Made by a program: the position numbers and the translations under genes. The notes below the pieces were generated by a model that saw nothing but the letters and a program-made list of their open reading frames with translations, ran no database searches and was not told the DNA's origin. From assembly GCA_951813295.1 (NCBI GenBank), contig CATOTI010000002.1, forward strand, positions 3,358,522 to 3,422,521: a stretch of 64,000 nt of DNA. Reading direction: 5' to 3'. Origin of the DNA: an uncultured Pseudomonadales bacterium. GTDB taxonomy: Bacteria; Pseudomonadota; Gammaproteobacteria; Pseudomonadales; Azotimanducaceae. How positions within the stretch are numbered: position 1 is the first letter of the stretch; every line of letters starts with the position of its first letter. Shown one piece after another: positions 26,365 through 35,248 of this stretch.

Positions 26365-27696
26365 GGTAGTGTGCCGAAGGATGTGCAAAAAGTTGGGTGG
26401 CCATGGTGTGCTTTTAGACACGACATCAAAAAAGGCACACACACGAGATGACCACCCAGAAGAAGCGTAAGACGACGGCAGTCGAACTGGAAGAGGTACT
26501 CAGCAGCGAGGGCGACCAGCTGCGCACGATGATGCGCGAGATGCTCCAAGAGCTATTGGAAGCGGAGATGGCCAAAGTGCTCCGCGCGCAACCCCACGAA
26601 CGCAGCGACGAACGCCGGGGCTATCGAGCCGGTTACTACCCGCGCGGCTTGTTGACCCGCGTCGGCAAGCTCGAGCTGCGTGTACCGCGCGACCGCGAAG
26701 GACGCTTTTCCACGGAGCTGTTTGCGCGCTACCAGCGTTCCGAACAAGCCTTGGTCAGCGCGCTGGCGCAGATGTATATCGAGGGCGTTTCGACGCGCAA
26801 GGTCAAAGCGATCACGGAGGAGCTGTGTGGCCACAGCGTCTCGGCCTCGACCATCTCGCGGATCAACAAGCGCCTCGACAAGACGCTCACCGCATTCGCC
26901 ACCCGACGACTCGAAGAACCGACGCCGTATCTGATCCTCGATGCGCGTTATGAGAAGGTCCGTGAGGCGGGAGTGATCCGCTCTCGAGCCGTGCTCATTG
27001 CCATTGGCATCAACTGGGAAGGACGCCGCCAGATACTGGCCGTGGAGCTCGCTCAACGGGAGAGTCGAAGTAGCTGGAAAGAGTTCCTCACCACGCTGCG
27101 TGATCGCGGCTTACACGGCGTCGAGTACGTCGTCAGCGATGATCACGATGGGCTGCGACGGGCGATCCAAGAAGTCCTCACCGACAGCGCCTGGCAACGC
27201 TGCTACGTGCACTTCCTGCGCAACGCCCTCGACCACATTCCGCGCAAGGCCGATGACGATTGTCTGCAGGAACTGCGCTGGCTCTACGATCGTCGCAACG
27301 TCGATGAGGCGCGATCGGATCTCGCCGCTTGGATCGGCCGATGGCACACGAAGTATCCGAAGCTCACCGACTGGGTGGAGGAAAACATCGAGCAGACGTG
27401 GACGTTCTATCGCCTCCCGCATCGCCATCACAAGCACATGAAGAGCACCAACATGCTGGAACGGTTGAACGAGGAAATCCGTCGACGAACGTATGTGGTG
27501 CGGATCTTTCCGAACGCGGCGAGTTGCTTACGCCTGGTGCGGGCGCTGGCCGTTGAGACCCACGAAAACTGGCTCGAACAGAGCCGCTACTTAAACATGG
27601 ACTTGCTCAAGGAGCTGAAGAAGGAACAGCTCCGTCAAGCCGCTTAACCGCATGCCAGGCCACTCAACCCTTTTGCACAACTTGCGGCACACAACT
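26365..27696 (+). mobile_element. IS256-family insertion sequence (1,332 bp)
   Basis: The element has imperfect terminal inverted repeats of about 38 bases. The left end reads GGTAGTGTGCCG and then a TGTGCAAAA core ending GTGGCC; the complement of the right end reads AGTTGTGTGCCG with the same TGTGCAAAA core and GTGGCC. An 8-base duplication TCGATCTC sits directly outside both ends (26357-26364 and 27697-27704), which fits the 8-9-base duplications of the family. It carries one intact transposase. It inserted into the second copy of a direct repeat. The intact ends, intact gene and exact duplication indicate a recent insertion. Confidence 0.9.
26448..27647 (+). CDS. IS256 (Mutator)-family transposase
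   Basis: This 399-residue protein has the DDE catalytic triad in the spacing of IS256 transposases. The first Asp is in L-I-L-D-A-R-Y-E-K-V-R, the second in V-S-D-D-H-D-G-L, and the Glu in N-M-L-E-R-L-N-E-E-I-R-R-R-T. The last is followed by the family-typical R-I-F-P-N. The N-terminal 100 residues form the DNA-binding part (E-R-R-G-Y-R-A-G-Y-Y). The gene fills the element and appears full length and intact. Confidence 0.96.
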   Translation: MTTQKKRKTTAVELEEVLSSEGDQLRTMMREMLQELLEAEMAKVLRAQPHERSDERRGYRAGYYPRGLLTRVGKLELRVPRDREGRFSTELFARYQRSEQALVSALAQMYIEGVSTRKVKAITEELCGHSVSASTISRINKRLDKTLTAFATRRLEEPTPYLILDARYEKVREAGVIRSRAVLIAIGINWEGRRQILAVELAQRESRSSWKEFLTTLRDRGLHGVEYVVSDDHDGLRRAIQEVLTDSAWQRCYVHFLRNALDHIPRKADDDCLQELRWLYDRRNVDEARSDLAAWIGRWHTKYPKLTDWVEENIEQTWTFYRLPHRHHKHMKSTNMLERLNEEIRRRTYVVRIFPNAASCLRLVRALAVETHENWLEQSRYLNMDLLKELKKEQLRQAA

Positions 27697-27934
27697 TCGA
27701 TCTCGAACGCCGCCTTCCGGCGAACACGCCGACCACCGGGGCCCCGGCGCGCAAGCGCGCCAGGGGGGAATCACCCGCCGCGATTCCGCGCCGCACTGGG
27801 CGCGCGGCGAGATTCCCCCGTCCGCCAACTCAGACTTCGCGCCGATCCGGCGGGGGCGTGGGGGCAGAGCCCCCACAAGAAAAAGCCATCAGAAATCCAG
27901 CCTACTCCTCCGGTTAGTCAAAGCTTCCCACCCA
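27697..27934. repeat. Direct repeat unit, copy 2, right part
   Basis: Starting with the duplicated TCGATCTC, this stretch repeats copy 1 nearly base for base, including the GGGGGGAATC/GATTCCCCC inverted repeat and the GTGGGGGC-AGA-GCCCCCAC hairpin. Small differences are seen, such as one missing G in a GGCGCGGCAAG run. Similarity fades at about 27930. No gene is present between the insertion sequence and 27993. Confidence 0.75.
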
Positions 27935-27992
27935 CACCTCTCTGGAATCCCACACGCCTCGGCCGGATACTCCGCCACCGGAGGTTTTCCAC

Positions 27993-29078
27993 GTGTATCG
28001 ATTCCGACTCGGCGCTGCACTCGCGGCGTTGCTTTGCTTCAGTGGCTTCACGAATGAGGTGCCCGCACACCATGGCGATGGCGTTTTCATCAATCCGTAT
28101 GCGCCGGATCGTTCGGTAGGCGTCTTCAAGGTCGTGCGGTCGCGCTTCTTCAGCGGTGAGTGGGCGCGCTACGACCCGGTGCGCGATATCGTGCCGACGA
28201 CGACGCCGCGACTCGCGAACGGGGATGAGGCGGTCGCGACGGTGACGTGGGTCGGTCATTCGACCGTGCTGTTGCAGGTCGATGGCGTGAACGTGTTGAC
28301 CGATCCGATCTTCAGCACGTTTGCATCGCCGGTTTCGTTTGCGGGGCCGAGACGGATCACCGAGCCGGCGTTGACGCGCGATGAACTGCCGCCGATTCAT
28401 GCGGTGATCATCTCGCACGACCACTACGACCATCTGGATCTGCGGTCTATCAATGATCTGGGTGAAGAGCCCATCTATTTCGTTCCGCTCGGCATCGGCA
28501 AGTGGCTGGAACGTCGCGGGATCTCGCCGGAGCGGATTCGGGTGATGGATTGGTGGGACGAGGAAGTACTACGCGTTGGCGAGGTCGATGTCGCGTTCAC
28601 GGCCACGCCGTCGCAGCACTTTTCGGGCCGGAGTTTGACCAACCGCAACGGCACGCTCTGGGCCGCGTGGAGTATTCAGTGGCCGTCGTTTCACGTCTGG
28701 TTCGGCGGCGACACGGGGTACAACGAGGTGCAGTTCGTGGAGACGCGTCGGCGTTTGCCGCCGATCGACTTCGGCATCATTCCGATCGGGGCGTACAAAC
28801 CGCGCGAGTTCATGGAAATCATCCACGTCGACCCGCGCGAGGCACTACAGATCCACCTCGACATCGGCGCGACCGCGTCGATGGGCATGCATTGGGGGAC
28901 GTTCGTGCTGGCGGGGGAAGGGGTGATGGCGCCCCTCGAGGATCTCGCCGCCGCGCGGCTCGAGGCGGAAATCGATGAAGACGAATTCGCCGCCTGGGCG
29001 ATCGGCGAGACCCGCACCTTTCCGCTCGAGATGGATGCGCGTGAGAGCTTCCCCGTGCGTACGGCTGTGGCCGAGTGA
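27993..29078 (+). CDS. MBL-fold metallo-hydrolase, NAPE-PLD-like
   Basis: This 361-residue protein has an N-terminal signal/anchor segment (about 5-20). It has the metallo-beta-lactamase metal motif H142-D-H144-Y-D146-H147, T-W-V-G-H-S-T before it, and W-F-G-G-D-T-G-Y after it. The combination W-V-G-H-S-T with S-H-D-H-Y-D-H is typical of N-acylphosphatidylethanolamine phospholipase D-like hydrolases and related UlaG-type enzymes. The real substrate may be a phospholipid or another ester. GTG 27993 is chosen with a GGAGG site 8-9 bases upstream. Confidence 0.85.
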   Translation: MYRFRLGAALAALLCFSGFTNEVPAHHGDGVFINPYAPDRSVGVFKVVRSRFFSGEWARYDPVRDIVPTTTPRLANGDEAVATVTWVGHSTVLLQVDGVNVLTDPIFSTFASPVSFAGPRRITEPALTRDELPPIHAVIISHDHYDHLDLRSINDLGEEPIYFVPLGIGKWLERRGISPERIRVMDWWDEEVLRVGEVDVAFTATPSQHFSGRSLTNRNGTLWAAWSIQWPSFHVWFGGDTGYNEVQFVETRRRLPPIDFGIIPIGAYKPREFMEIIHVDPREALQIHLDIGATASMGMHWGTFVLAGEGVMAPLEDLAAARLEAEIDEDEFAAWAIGETRTFPLEMDARESFPVRTAVAE

Positions 29079-29081
29079 GTC

Positions 29082-29507
29082 TCAGTCGTCGAGGGTGATC
29101 ACGACCAACTTGCCGTTCAGCCAATCGGGTAGCCATTCTGGCACCGTCGGCCGCAGACGACTGAAGACGTCGTCGATGTAGGCCTGATCGTCGAGTTCGG
29201 CGCGAGCGTGTCCCGTGTGCTTCGTGCCGCGGAAGAAAACATCGACTGGCGCGCCATCACCCTCGAATTCGCGCCACCAGCGCCCGTCGATGCCCATGAA
29301 GACGAGGTTGTCTTCGACGAGGTAGTTGACGGGGAATTCGCGACCATCGGCGAGACTGACCAACATGGTTTTTTGCGCGAGTTCACCATCCGGGTTCGTT
29401 CGGATCTCGTTCGCGACGCGGGCGTTCGTCTCACCCCTGTTGTAGTAGGCGTAAACAAACAAAGCCAGGATGACGACAGCGACGCCGAGCGCGATCTTCT
29501 TCCACAT
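29082..29507 (-). CDS. Membrane-anchored split-barrel (F420/nitroreductase-like) protein
   Basis: This 141-residue protein begins with one membrane helix (about 4-22). A small beta-barrel domain follows, with D-G-R-E-F-P-V-N-Y-L-V-E-D and M-G-I-D-G-R-W-W-R-E-F, then H-A-R-A-E-L-D-D. This resembles the deazaflavin-dependent nitroreductase or PNPOx-like split-barrel families, which bind F420 or flavin. ATG 29507 is preferred over upstream codons because GAGG lies 7 bases before it and the helix starts there. Its neighbour at 29603 is an LLM-class enzyme, another frequent F420 user. The assignment is tentative. Confidence 0.55.
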   Translation of the reverse strand: MWKKIALGVAVVILALFVYAYYNRGETNARVANEIRTNPDGELAQKTMLVSLADGREFPVNYLVEDNLVFMGIDGRWWREFEGDGAPVDVFFRGTKHTGHARAELDDQAYIDDVFSRLRPTVPEWLPDWLNGKLVVITLDD

Positions 29508-29602
29508 GACGGACCTCGAGTAATCGGCAGCGCCGTCAGGATCGGCTATTCCTGGACTTTCCGCGATTGTCGTGCGCCCCAAAATGCGCGGAGAGACGCT
29601 GA

Positions 29603-30643
29603 ATGCAGCTCGCGATTGAGATCGGCCGCACGGATCCCGAGACGCTTCCGCTCACGATCGAGTGGGTTCAGCTTGCCGAGCGCCTCGGCGTCGACATGGC
29701 ATTCTCGGGCGAGGCCTGGGGCGCCGACGCGGTGACGCCGCTGGCACTGCTGGCGGGCAAGACGGATCGAATACGACTCGGTACCGGCATCATGCAGGTG
29801 CCGGCGCGTACGCCCGCGATGATGGCGATGACCGCACTCTCGATGCACGACCTGTCGGGCGGCCGCTTCATCCTGGGCCTCGGCGCGAGCGGCCCGCAGG
29901 TGGTCGAAGGTCTGCACGGCGTACGCTACAAAGCGCCGTTGACCCGTTTGCGCGAAACGATCGAAATCTGTCGAACGGCGTTCTCGGGCGAACGGATCCG
30001 CTACGAGGGCAAGCTCTTCGAGCTACCGCTTCCGGACGGGGAAGGAAAGCCGATTCGACTCGCCCACGAACCATTCGACGTACCGATCTACCTCGCGACG
30101 TTGGCGCCGAATGCGCTTCGGCTCACGGGCGCGATGGCGAACGGTTGGCTCGGCACGTCGTTTTCCCCGGATCGAGCGGACGCCCACTTCGACTTCATCA
30201 GAGCGGGTGCGCAGGCGGCCGGTCGGTCACTCGACGAGATTGATCTCTGCGTTTCGGTTCGCGTCGAGATCGGTGACGACATCGACGCCATGATCGAAAA
30301 GCGCCGCCCGCAGGTCGCCTTCAACATGGGCGGGATGGGTTCGGCGACCACCAATTTCTACAACGACGCATTCAAACGAGCGGGTTTCGAAGACGACGCT
30401 CGGGCAATCCAGGCACTGTGGCTCGACGGTAAGCGGGACGAAGCGGCGCGGCGGGTACCCGATGCGATGGTGACTGATTTTCAGGCGATCGGGACGCGCG
30501 ACATGGTGCGTGAGCGCTTGTTGAAGTATCAGAATGCCGGCGTCACGACCCTCAAACTCGGCCTCGATAGCGCGGGCCCGGTCGGGCCTAAACGCTTCGA
30601 GCTCTTGGAAAACATCGTCGATCTGGTCAAGGAAATCGCATGA
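29603..30643 (+). CDS. LLM class (luciferase-like) oxidoreductase
   Basis: This 346-residue TIM-barrel protein has I-R-L-G-T-G-I-M-Q-V-P-A-R-T-P and G-G-R-F-I-L-G-L-G-A-S-G-P-Q-V-V-E-G, hallmark segments of F420-type LLM oxidoreductases. The C-terminal D-A-G-F/N-A-G-V-T-T type ending binds the cofactor phosphate side. It overlaps the following glutathione S-transferase-like gene by 4 bases (ATGA), so the two are translated from one message. It is similar in layout to the gene at 10643. The cofactor (F420 or FMN) and substrate are not determinable here. Confidence 0.88.
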   Translation: MQLAIEIGRTDPETLPLTIEWVQLAERLGVDMAFSGEAWGADAVTPLALLAGKTDRIRLGTGIMQVPARTPAMMAMTALSMHDLSGGRFILGLGASGPQVVEGLHGVRYKAPLTRLRETIEICRTAFSGERIRYEGKLFELPLPDGEGKPIRLAHEPFDVPIYLATLAPNALRLTGAMANGWLGTSFSPDRADAHFDFIRAGAQAAGRSLDEIDLCVSVRVEIGDDIDAMIEKRRPQVAFNMGGMGSATTNFYNDAFKRAGFEDDARAIQALWLDGKRDEAARRVPDAMVTDFQAIGTRDMVRERLLKYQNAGVTTLKLGLDSAGPVGPKRFELLENIVDLVKEIA

Positions 30644-31272
30644 AGCTGTACATGGTACCGCTCGCACCGAACCCGACGAAGGTCATGCTCTACATTGCCG
30701 AACGGGCAGAACTCGCCGTCGAGATGGCGATCGAGCAGATCGTGGTCAACACGGTCAAAGGACGGCATCGGGAACCGGAACACCTCGCCCGTAATCCGTT
30801 CGGCACCGTCCCGGCGCTCGAACTCGATGACGGCAGCCATCTCGTCGAGTCGCTCGCGATCATCGAGTATCTGGAGGATCGGTTTCCGGAAGGAACGCTG
30901 TTGGGCACTGATCCGCTCGAACGAGCCCGAGCGCGGGATGTGGAGCGAATCATCGATCTTCGAGTGGCGGGTCCGATGGGCGCGTACGGCCATGCGAAGA
31001 ACTCACCGCTCGGACGACCGCCGGATCCGGAAAAAGCCGCCGCGATGAAGGCCCAGGTGCAGACCCCGCTCGACTATCTGGAGGGTCTCTTGCGTGACGG
31101 GCGACCGCTCCTGTTGGGGGAACGGGTGAATCTCGCCGACCTCACGCTGCAGGCGTCGTTGCAGTTCCTTCGCTACGTCGAGGCGGATCTCTTCGGGGAC
31201 CGGCCATTCCTGCGAGCTTGGGATGAGCGATATCGAGAGCGTCCGGCGGCGAAGGCCGTCTTGCGTTGGTAG
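30640..31272 (+). CDS. Glutathione S-transferase family protein
   Basis: This 210-residue protein has an N-terminal thioredoxin-fold domain (M-K-L-Y-M-V-P-L-A-P-N-P-T-K-V) containing the cis-proline segment F-G-T-V-P-A-L-E-L and the glutathione-binding L-V-E-S-L-A-I-I-E-Y-L. A helical C-terminal domain follows. Bacterial members conjugate glutathione to electrophiles, remove halogens or cleave ethers. The 4-base overlap with the LLM oxidoreductase suggests that it acts on an oxidised product from that enzyme (inference). Confidence 0.9.
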   Translation: MKLYMVPLAPNPTKVMLYIAERAELAVEMAIEQIVVNTVKGRHREPEHLARNPFGTVPALELDDGSHLVESLAIIEYLEDRFPEGTLLGTDPLERARARDVERIIDLRVAGPMGAYGHAKNSPLGRPPDPEKAAAMKAQVQTPLDYLEGLLRDGRPLLLGERVNLADLTLQASLQFLRYVEADLFGDRPFLRAWDERYRERPAAKAVLRW

Positions 31273-31356
31273 GCGAAGGCGGGAAGTGTCACCGGTCGAT
31301 CTCGACACGGCGGCGCCCGGAGCAGGCATACGCACGAGCATGAAAGAGAAGATCAA

Positions 31357-32796
31357 ATGACCACAGTTGGAATCGCCCAAGGCCAGATCGCGGGCACGAA
31401 CGCACACGGAGTGGAACACTTTCTGGGCCTGCCTTACGCCGCGCCGCCCATGGATGAAGGCCGCTGGATGCCACCGCAACCGGCACCGGCTTGGGACGGC
31501 GTACGTGACGGTTCCGTGCCGCCGACGCGCGCGTTACAGACGCCGTATGCCGGAATCCTCGGCGGCCGCGATCTGCCCGGTGAGGAGAGCGAGGACTGCC
31601 TCTATCTCAACATCTACACGCCCGCCGCGGACGACGCCAAGCGTCCCGTGATGTTCTGGATCCATGGCGGCGCCTACATCCAGGGTTCAGCGAACGAATA
31701 CGACGGTTCGGCGCTCGCCCGCGACAACGATGTCGTCGTCGTCACCATCAACTATCGCCTGGGGATCTTCGGCTTCCTGGATCTCTCGCGATTCGGTGAG
31801 CGGTATCAGGGTTCCGCCAGCCTCGGTTTCCAGGATCAGATCGCCGCACTCGGTTGGGTGCGCGACAACATCGCCGCTTTCGGCGGTGATCCCGACAACG
31901 TGACGATCTTCGGCGAGAGCGCCGGCGGCGGTTCGGTGCTTGCTCTGCTCGCCGCTCCGAGTGCGGCGGGTCTCTTCCACAAGGCGATTGCGTGCAGTCC
32001 GGGTGACACCATCGGCCCACCGGTGGACCTCGCGCCGGCGTTTGCGGCGCACTTCGAGATCGACGCCGATGACGTGCTCGAGAAGCTCATGTCGCTCTCG
32101 GGCGTGGACCTGCGCCAGCTTCAGATCGACGGCGTCTATCAGGGCGGCGCCGCCATTGACGGCGTGGTGATGACACAACCGACCCGTGAAGCGATTCGAG
32201 CGAACGGCGAAAACGGCGTGCCGCTGATTGCGGGTTGCTGCAAGGACGAGGGCACGTTGTTCGAGGACGTCGTCCCGGCGGAAACCGCGCCGATGCTCGC
32301 CGCGATGCTATCGGTCAGCGTCGGTCTCGGTGACACGACCCGATACAACGCCTATCTCGATGCGCATTATCCGATGGACGATCCGAAGGCGCGTACGGAA
32401 CGTGTCTGGTACGACCTCTTCCGCTCGGCGACGTTGCGAAACGCCGAGGCTTCAGCCATGGCGGGTGCTGGTGGTTGGGTCTATAACTTCGACGTGCCGA
32501 CCGACAATCCGCTCGGCGTGACCCATGCGAGTGATATCGCCTTCACGTTCAACCTGTTCGACGGGCTCGATGCGGGGCTCGCGTTCCACGAGATGAGCGA
32601 TGAAAACGCTGATATCGCCCGGCGGTGGTCGAGGACGCTGGCGGCGTTTGCGCGGACGGGGGACCCGAACGGCGCGGGGCTACCGACGTGGCGACAGTAC
32701 ACACCCGAGGGGCGTGAGTGCCTGGTGCTCGATCGTGATCCACGCGTCGAGGCCGATCTGGACGGCGACGAACTCCGCGGCGCCTATCAGATGTAG
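31357..32796 (+). CDS. Carboxylesterase, type B family
   Basis: This 479-residue protein has the type-B signatures E-D-C-L-Y-L-N-I-Y and the nucleophile elbow G-E-S188-A-G-G-G. The oxyanion loop is H-G-G-A-Y-I-Q-G. A late F-D-V-P-T-D-N then S-D-I-A-F-T-F-N matches the position of the catalytic His block, although the canonical G-x-x-H-x-x-E is modified to V-T-H-A-S-D. The enzyme hydrolyses carboxylic esters. No signal peptide is visible, so it is probably cytoplasmic. An AAGAGAA-type site lies before ATG 31357. Confidence 0.9.
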   Translation: MTTVGIAQGQIAGTNAHGVEHFLGLPYAAPPMDEGRWMPPQPAPAWDGVRDGSVPPTRALQTPYAGILGGRDLPGEESEDCLYLNIYTPAADDAKRPVMFWIHGGAYIQGSANEYDGSALARDNDVVVVTINYRLGIFGFLDLSRFGERYQGSASLGFQDQIAALGWVRDNIAAFGGDPDNVTIFGESAGGGSVLALLAAPSAAGLFHKAIACSPGDTIGPPVDLAPAFAAHFEIDADDVLEKLMSLSGVDLRQLQIDGVYQGGAAIDGVVMTQPTREAIRANGENGVPLIAGCCKDEGTLFEDVVPAETAPMLAAMLSVSVGLGDTTRYNAYLDAHYPMDDPKARTERVWYDLFRSATLRNAEASAMAGAGGWVYNFDVPTDNPLGVTHASDIAFTFNLFDGLDAGLAFHEMSDENADIARRWSRTLAAFARTGDPNGAGLPTWRQYTPEGRECLVLDRDPRVEADLDGDELRGAYQM

Positions 32797-32800
32797 CGCC

Positions 32801-32847
32801 GCTCGAACGTGCGCGCTCGAACGTGCGCGCTCGAATGTGCGCGCTCG
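32801..32847. repeat. 14-base tandem repeat between convergent genes
   Basis: The unit GCTCGAACGTGCGC occurs three times in a row (the third with one T for C), followed by GCTCG. It occupies exactly the gap between the carboxylesterase stop and the stop of the convergent gene at 32848. The units can pair with one another because they hold the palindromic GCGCGC and CGAACGTGCG-like segments, so a role in bidirectional termination is possible. Confidence 0.7.
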
Positions 32848-33480
32848 TTACACCGTGACGTTCATCAAGCCGAGGAAGAACCGTTTCTGATCCTCGGTCA
32901 TCGCGTTGAAGATCGGCACGCCGAGTTCCGTGGTCGGCAGGTCCTGAAACTCGGGCGAAGGTGCCTGCATGGCGGCCGCGATGTTGTGCAACCCTGCACC
33001 TTCGTCGTGTCCCTTGCCAATGGCGGCACCGACCTCGCGCGGCCACACGCGGTCGATCGGTTCGAGCCCCAAGGGGTTCTCGCGGCCGACGTATTCCGCG
33101 ATTTCGCTGTACATCACCTGCTCGTCGGCGCTGCGTTGACGCTGACCTTCGGTGCCGTATTTGGCGCGCGATTGGTTGCAGATCGCAGCCCAGGGGATTC
33201 GGGCGTGGAAACCGGATAGTGCTATGCATTCTTCCGGTACACCGTCACCGCCCGTGATCTCGCCGTTTTTCACCATGATGAAGTAGCCGGATTTCTCCCG
33301 CCCATCGGTCATGAGGCGCGCGGGCGGAAAGGTGTAGTCCTCGGTGAAGGCCCACGCGATGTCGTCGGGAATGTCGCCTGCTTCGAGCAGTTTGACGCCG
33401 GCGGCGGCGCAAGCCTCACACCAGGCTTTCGAACCGAATTCGCCGACAGGCTCGAGCTTCGCAACTTCTTCAGGCGTCAT
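32848..33480 (-). CDS. Conserved-looking hypothetical protein
   Basis: This 210-residue soluble protein was not recognised as any family. It contains K-A-W-C-E-A-C-A-A-A-G (a C-x2-C pair near residue 21), E-D-Y-T-F-P-P-A-R-L, and a C-terminal F-N-A-M-T-E-D-Q-K-R-F-F-L-G. No signal peptide or membrane segment is seen. It begins 16 bases after the stop of the ADP-ribosylglycohydrolase-like gene on the same strand, so it is probably its operon partner. Confidence 0.6.
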   Translation of the reverse strand: MTPEEVAKLEPVGEFGSKAWCEACAAAGVKLLEAGDIPDDIAWAFTEDYTFPPARLMTDGREKSGYFIMVKNGEITGGDGVPEECIALSGFHARIPWAAICNQSRAKYGTEGQRQRSADEQVMYSEIAEYVGRENPLGLEPIDRVWPREVGAAIGKGHDEGAGLHNIAAAMQAPSPEFQDLPTTELGVPIFNAMTEDQKRFFLGLMNVTV

Positions 33481-33495
33481 AACACTTCCTCAGTT

Positions 33496-35121
33496 TCAAG
33501 AGACGCGGCTGCCGGTCACGGGCCATTCGCCCATGGTCGACGTGAATTCGCCCATCAGGGTATCGCCGTCGAGACGGCCGATGAAATTCATCTCCATACT
33601 CCAGCCACCTTTCTCGACCTCGTAGCTGAAACGTACGTCAGTGCCAGCCTGATGCACGTTGTAGGCGCGCGAAACCTCCCCGTCGACTTCCTGCTCGACC
33701 GTTGCGACGTCTTCGCCGACGGTGAGCCAGAGCGCGCCCCATTTAAGGCGCAATTCCCACTTGCCCAAAAGCTCGGCCGGCATGTCGACCGGTGAATCGT
33801 CGTGCCGCGCCTCTTCAGGCGGCAGCGCGAGCACGGTCTTCGCGATGGCGAACGTGCGCTCGGCGAGATCGGATATCCGATTGTCGGCACAGCCCTGAAC
33901 CGCGGATTGCACGCGGTCGTTCAAAACACTCGTCCAGCGGTCTGGCAGCGCGTCGTTGCCGTTCCGGGCGCCGAGGATCGATCCGACGGTCGCAGCCGTG
34001 CAATCGGTATCCCAGCCCATCCGCACGGTCGTCACGATTCCCGCGCCGAAATCCGTCTTGCCGAAATAGAGACCGGCTACGACGAGTGCCGCGTTGTTGA
34101 TCGTGTGCACCGGACTCATGTGGCCGTACTTTGCCGCAATTTTCTCGAACACCGATTCCCAGTCATCGGACTCGCGACACCAGGCGCGCGTGTCGTGCAC
34201 GGCCTCGGCGAGGCGGCAGTTCGCGGGGATTTCGCTCAACCCGATGTCGATGATCTCGTCGATGTCGGTCGTCACGAAAGCGGCAGAGATCATCGCCGCC
34301 ATCATCATCTCGCCGTAGATGCCGTTTTTCACATGTGAGATCGATGCATCACGAAACGCGAGTTCGGCGGCCTTTTCCGGCCAGCCAGGGGCGACCCATC
34401 CGAATGCGTCTGCGCGAATCTGGGCGCCGATCCATTCGCGAGCGGGGTTTCTGAAGGCCGCCGATTCGGGTGGCCAGATCTGATTCACGAAATTGCGGTA
34501 GGCCGCACTCTCGGCCGTGTATACCAGGTGATACGGCATCCGGGAGAGCCAGACGTTGGCCATGTTGCGCGGCGTGAAGTCGACGCCGCGCGTCTCCAAC
34601 ACCAGGAGCCCGATGATCGAATAGTCGAGGTCATCATCGCGCGGCATGCAAACGATGTTGCCGCGCGTCGACGGTTTGTGGACCTCGGGCATCTGGCCTT
34701 CGATGAAAGGCAGGTAGTCATCGAGCGGCAGCGACTGGGATTCTTCGAGGTACTTGTCGATTCGCGCCTTGGGCCAACCCTCGACCGGTTTACCGAGCAC
34801 GCAACCAGCCGATCGTCCGAGCCACGCGCCGTAAATGCGATCCTTCAGTTCGTCGTCGTCGAGATCCATCGCCATGCGCCGCGGGCCGTCCGGGCGGAGC
34901 GCTCGGATCTCCGTCAGCGTCGAAGGTTCGTGGAAGGGAAAGTCATCGGCGACCTCGAGCGCGCTGAGTTCCTCGTAGAGGGTCGCGAATTCGTCGTCGC
35001 TCGTCGCACCACCGGGCGTCAGCGCGGCTTCGATTCGTGCTTCGAAAGCACTGACGTCGCAGCCTTCTTCGCGCCGTTGGATCAGTTCACCGCGCAGGAT
35101 GTTTTTCTCGAACCCGGCCAT
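33496..35121 (-). CDS. ADP-ribosylglycohydrolase family protein
   Basis: This protein of about 541 residues has the all-helical DraG/ARH metal-binding core. The signatures are Y-G-A-W-L-G-R-S-A-G-C-V-L-G-K-P, D-D-D-L-D-Y-S-I-I-G-L-L-V-L-E (metal-binding acidic cluster) and G-W-D-T-D-C-T-A-A-T-V-G-S-I-L-G-A. A C-terminal beta-rich extension of about 100 residues (about 440-541) is not part of the core. Family members cleave ADP-ribose from proteins or small molecules, or act on glycosides. ATG 35121 is chosen with GAGGA 5 bases upstream. It heads an operon with the hypothetical gene at 32848. Confidence 0.85.
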   Translation of the reverse strand: MAGFEKNILRGELIQRREEGCDVSAFEARIEAALTPGGATSDDEFATLYEELSALEVADDFPFHEPSTLTEIRALRPDGPRRMAMDLDDDELKDRIYGAWLGRSAGCVLGKPVEGWPKARIDKYLEESQSLPLDDYLPFIEGQMPEVHKPSTRGNIVCMPRDDDLDYSIIGLLVLETRGVDFTPRNMANVWLSRMPYHLVYTAESAAYRNFVNQIWPPESAAFRNPAREWIGAQIRADAFGWVAPGWPEKAAELAFRDASISHVKNGIYGEMMMAAMISAAFVTTDIDEIIDIGLSEIPANCRLAEAVHDTRAWCRESDDWESVFEKIAAKYGHMSPVHTINNAALVVAGLYFGKTDFGAGIVTTVRMGWDTDCTAATVGSILGARNGNDALPDRWTSVLNDRVQSAVQGCADNRISDLAERTFAIAKTVLALPPEEARHDDSPVDMPAELLGKWELRLKWGALWLTVGEDVATVEQEVDGEVSRAYNVHQAGTDVRFSYEVEKGGWSMEMNFIGRLDGDTLMGEFTSTMGEWPVTGSRVS

Positions 35122-35248
35122 GGCGTCCTCGTCGTCCCGAAGGGGCTGCAACTTAGAAGGCCGTTGGGAACGCGTCAATCGAGAGGGCGGCGCTGGCAGG
35201 GATCCTGGGGATCGGTCAGGCTTGTCGCTTGCTCAGGAGGAATAGTTC

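Noticed and set aside
25958..26404. 148-residue minus-strand frame in the repeat region
   Set aside because: It runs through the direct repeat and the IS left end and is Arg-rich. The same frame is partly repeated in copy 2 (27664-27876), so it is a product of the repeat, not a gene.
32801..32847. CRISPR-like repeat
   Set aside because: The units are 14 bases and directly contiguous without spacers.
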